Positions 5,086 through 5,155 of a stretch of DNA of 5,155 nt are shown here, piece after piece. This stretch comes from Deltaproteobacteria bacterium RIFCSPHIGHO2_02_FULL_40_11. Its GTDB lineage: Bacteria > Bdellovibrionota > JACOXK01 > 2-02-FULL-40-11. Under the pieces are notes generated by a model. That model was not told the origin of the DNA and made no database searches. It saw only the letters and a list, made by a program, of their open reading frames with translations. The stretch lies in contig MGRI01000085.1 of the NCBI GenBank assembly GCA_001798105.1, forward strand, positions 1 to 5,155. Direction: 5' to 3'. The number at the start of each line of letters is the position of its first letter. Position 1 is the stretch's first letter. A program made the position numbers and the translations under genes.

Positions 5086-5155
5086 TCATATCCGAAATGG
5101 ATTTTCTAAAAGTTCTTTCAGTTTATTCATAAAACGTGCGGCCACAGCACCATCC
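5086..5155 (-). CDS. C-terminal end of a 2-oxoacid dehydrogenase E2 acyltransferase (partial)
   Basis: Only the last 22 codons are in the window, cut by the right edge: DGAVAARFMNKLKELLENPF then RI and TGA (5088-5086). Lipoyl-dependent acyltransferases end with a DHRxxDG active-site motif followed by an amphipathic helix of the type A..F...K.LLE.P. The visible DG would be the last two residues of that motif, with the catalytic His and Arg just outside. The stop lies 11 bases before the lpd start codon, an arrangement typical of E2-E3 pairs. By analogy with alphaproteobacterial pdhABC-lpd clusters this is probably the pyruvate dehydrogenase E2 gene pdhC. A 2-oxoglutarate or branched-chain E2 cannot be excluded from so short a piece. 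Confidence 0.8.
   Translation of the reverse strand, partial: DGAVAARFMNKLKELLENPFRI

Noticed and set aside
5075..5089. lpd start at ATG 5089 overlapping the E2 stop
   Set aside because: It adds MTEGS before the standard E3 start and lacks a Shine-Dalgarno, whereas GGAGGG precedes ATG 5074. It is possible but less likely.

Overview
The window looks like a fragment of an alphaproteobacterial chromosome with a low to moderate GC content (roughly 40% by eye). The lineage call rests mainly on the dCTP deaminase, whose 185-residue sequence follows the alphaproteobacterial form closely (MAILSDKWIRRMA start, KSTYARCGI, PLEPEWEGH, LPRML end). An E2-lpd pair fits that group too. AT richness and a GC-rich palindrome inside a coding region suggest a Holosporales/Rickettsiales-like or other small-genome alphaproteobacterium, but this is inference.

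Layout from right to left on the minus strand: the last 22 codons of a 2-oxoacid dehydrogenase E2 subunit (probably pyruvate dehydrogenase E2), then lpd (E3, dihydrolipoamide dehydrogenase), lipB (octanoyltransferase) and aroE (shikimate dehydrogenase). lpd/lipB and lipB/aroE overlap by ATGA, and the lpd start codon lies 11 bases past the E2 stop codon, so this is a tight, probably translationally coupled operon. Its core is lipoate chemistry: LipB starts lipoylation of the E2 lipoyl domain and Lpd reoxidises the dihydrolipoyl group. aroE is a metabolically unrelated passenger at the end.

A small plus-strand gene for a single-domain rhodanese-like protein meets aroE tail to tail. Their stop codons share one TTAA. 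The rhodanese has Ser where the catalytic Cys is expected and carries a Lys/Glu-rich tail. Left of it, across a 94-base divergent spacer, are dcd (dCTP deaminase) and folC (dihydrofolate/folylpolyglutamate synthase) on the minus strand, 7 bases apart. Together these two serve pyrimidine nucleotide (dUMP/dTMP) and folate supply.

Almost everything is ordinary housekeeping. I see no RNA gene, CRISPR, insertion sequence, phage gene or toxin/defence system. The most unusual feature is an 8-bp-arm GC-rich palindrome (2425-2444) inserted in frame in aroE and translated as HPREGGD. It matches a known type of dispersed bacterial palindrome and resembles the protein-coding palindromic elements of Rickettsia. 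A second perfect 10-bp inverted repeat (2355-2383) lies nearby in the same gene.
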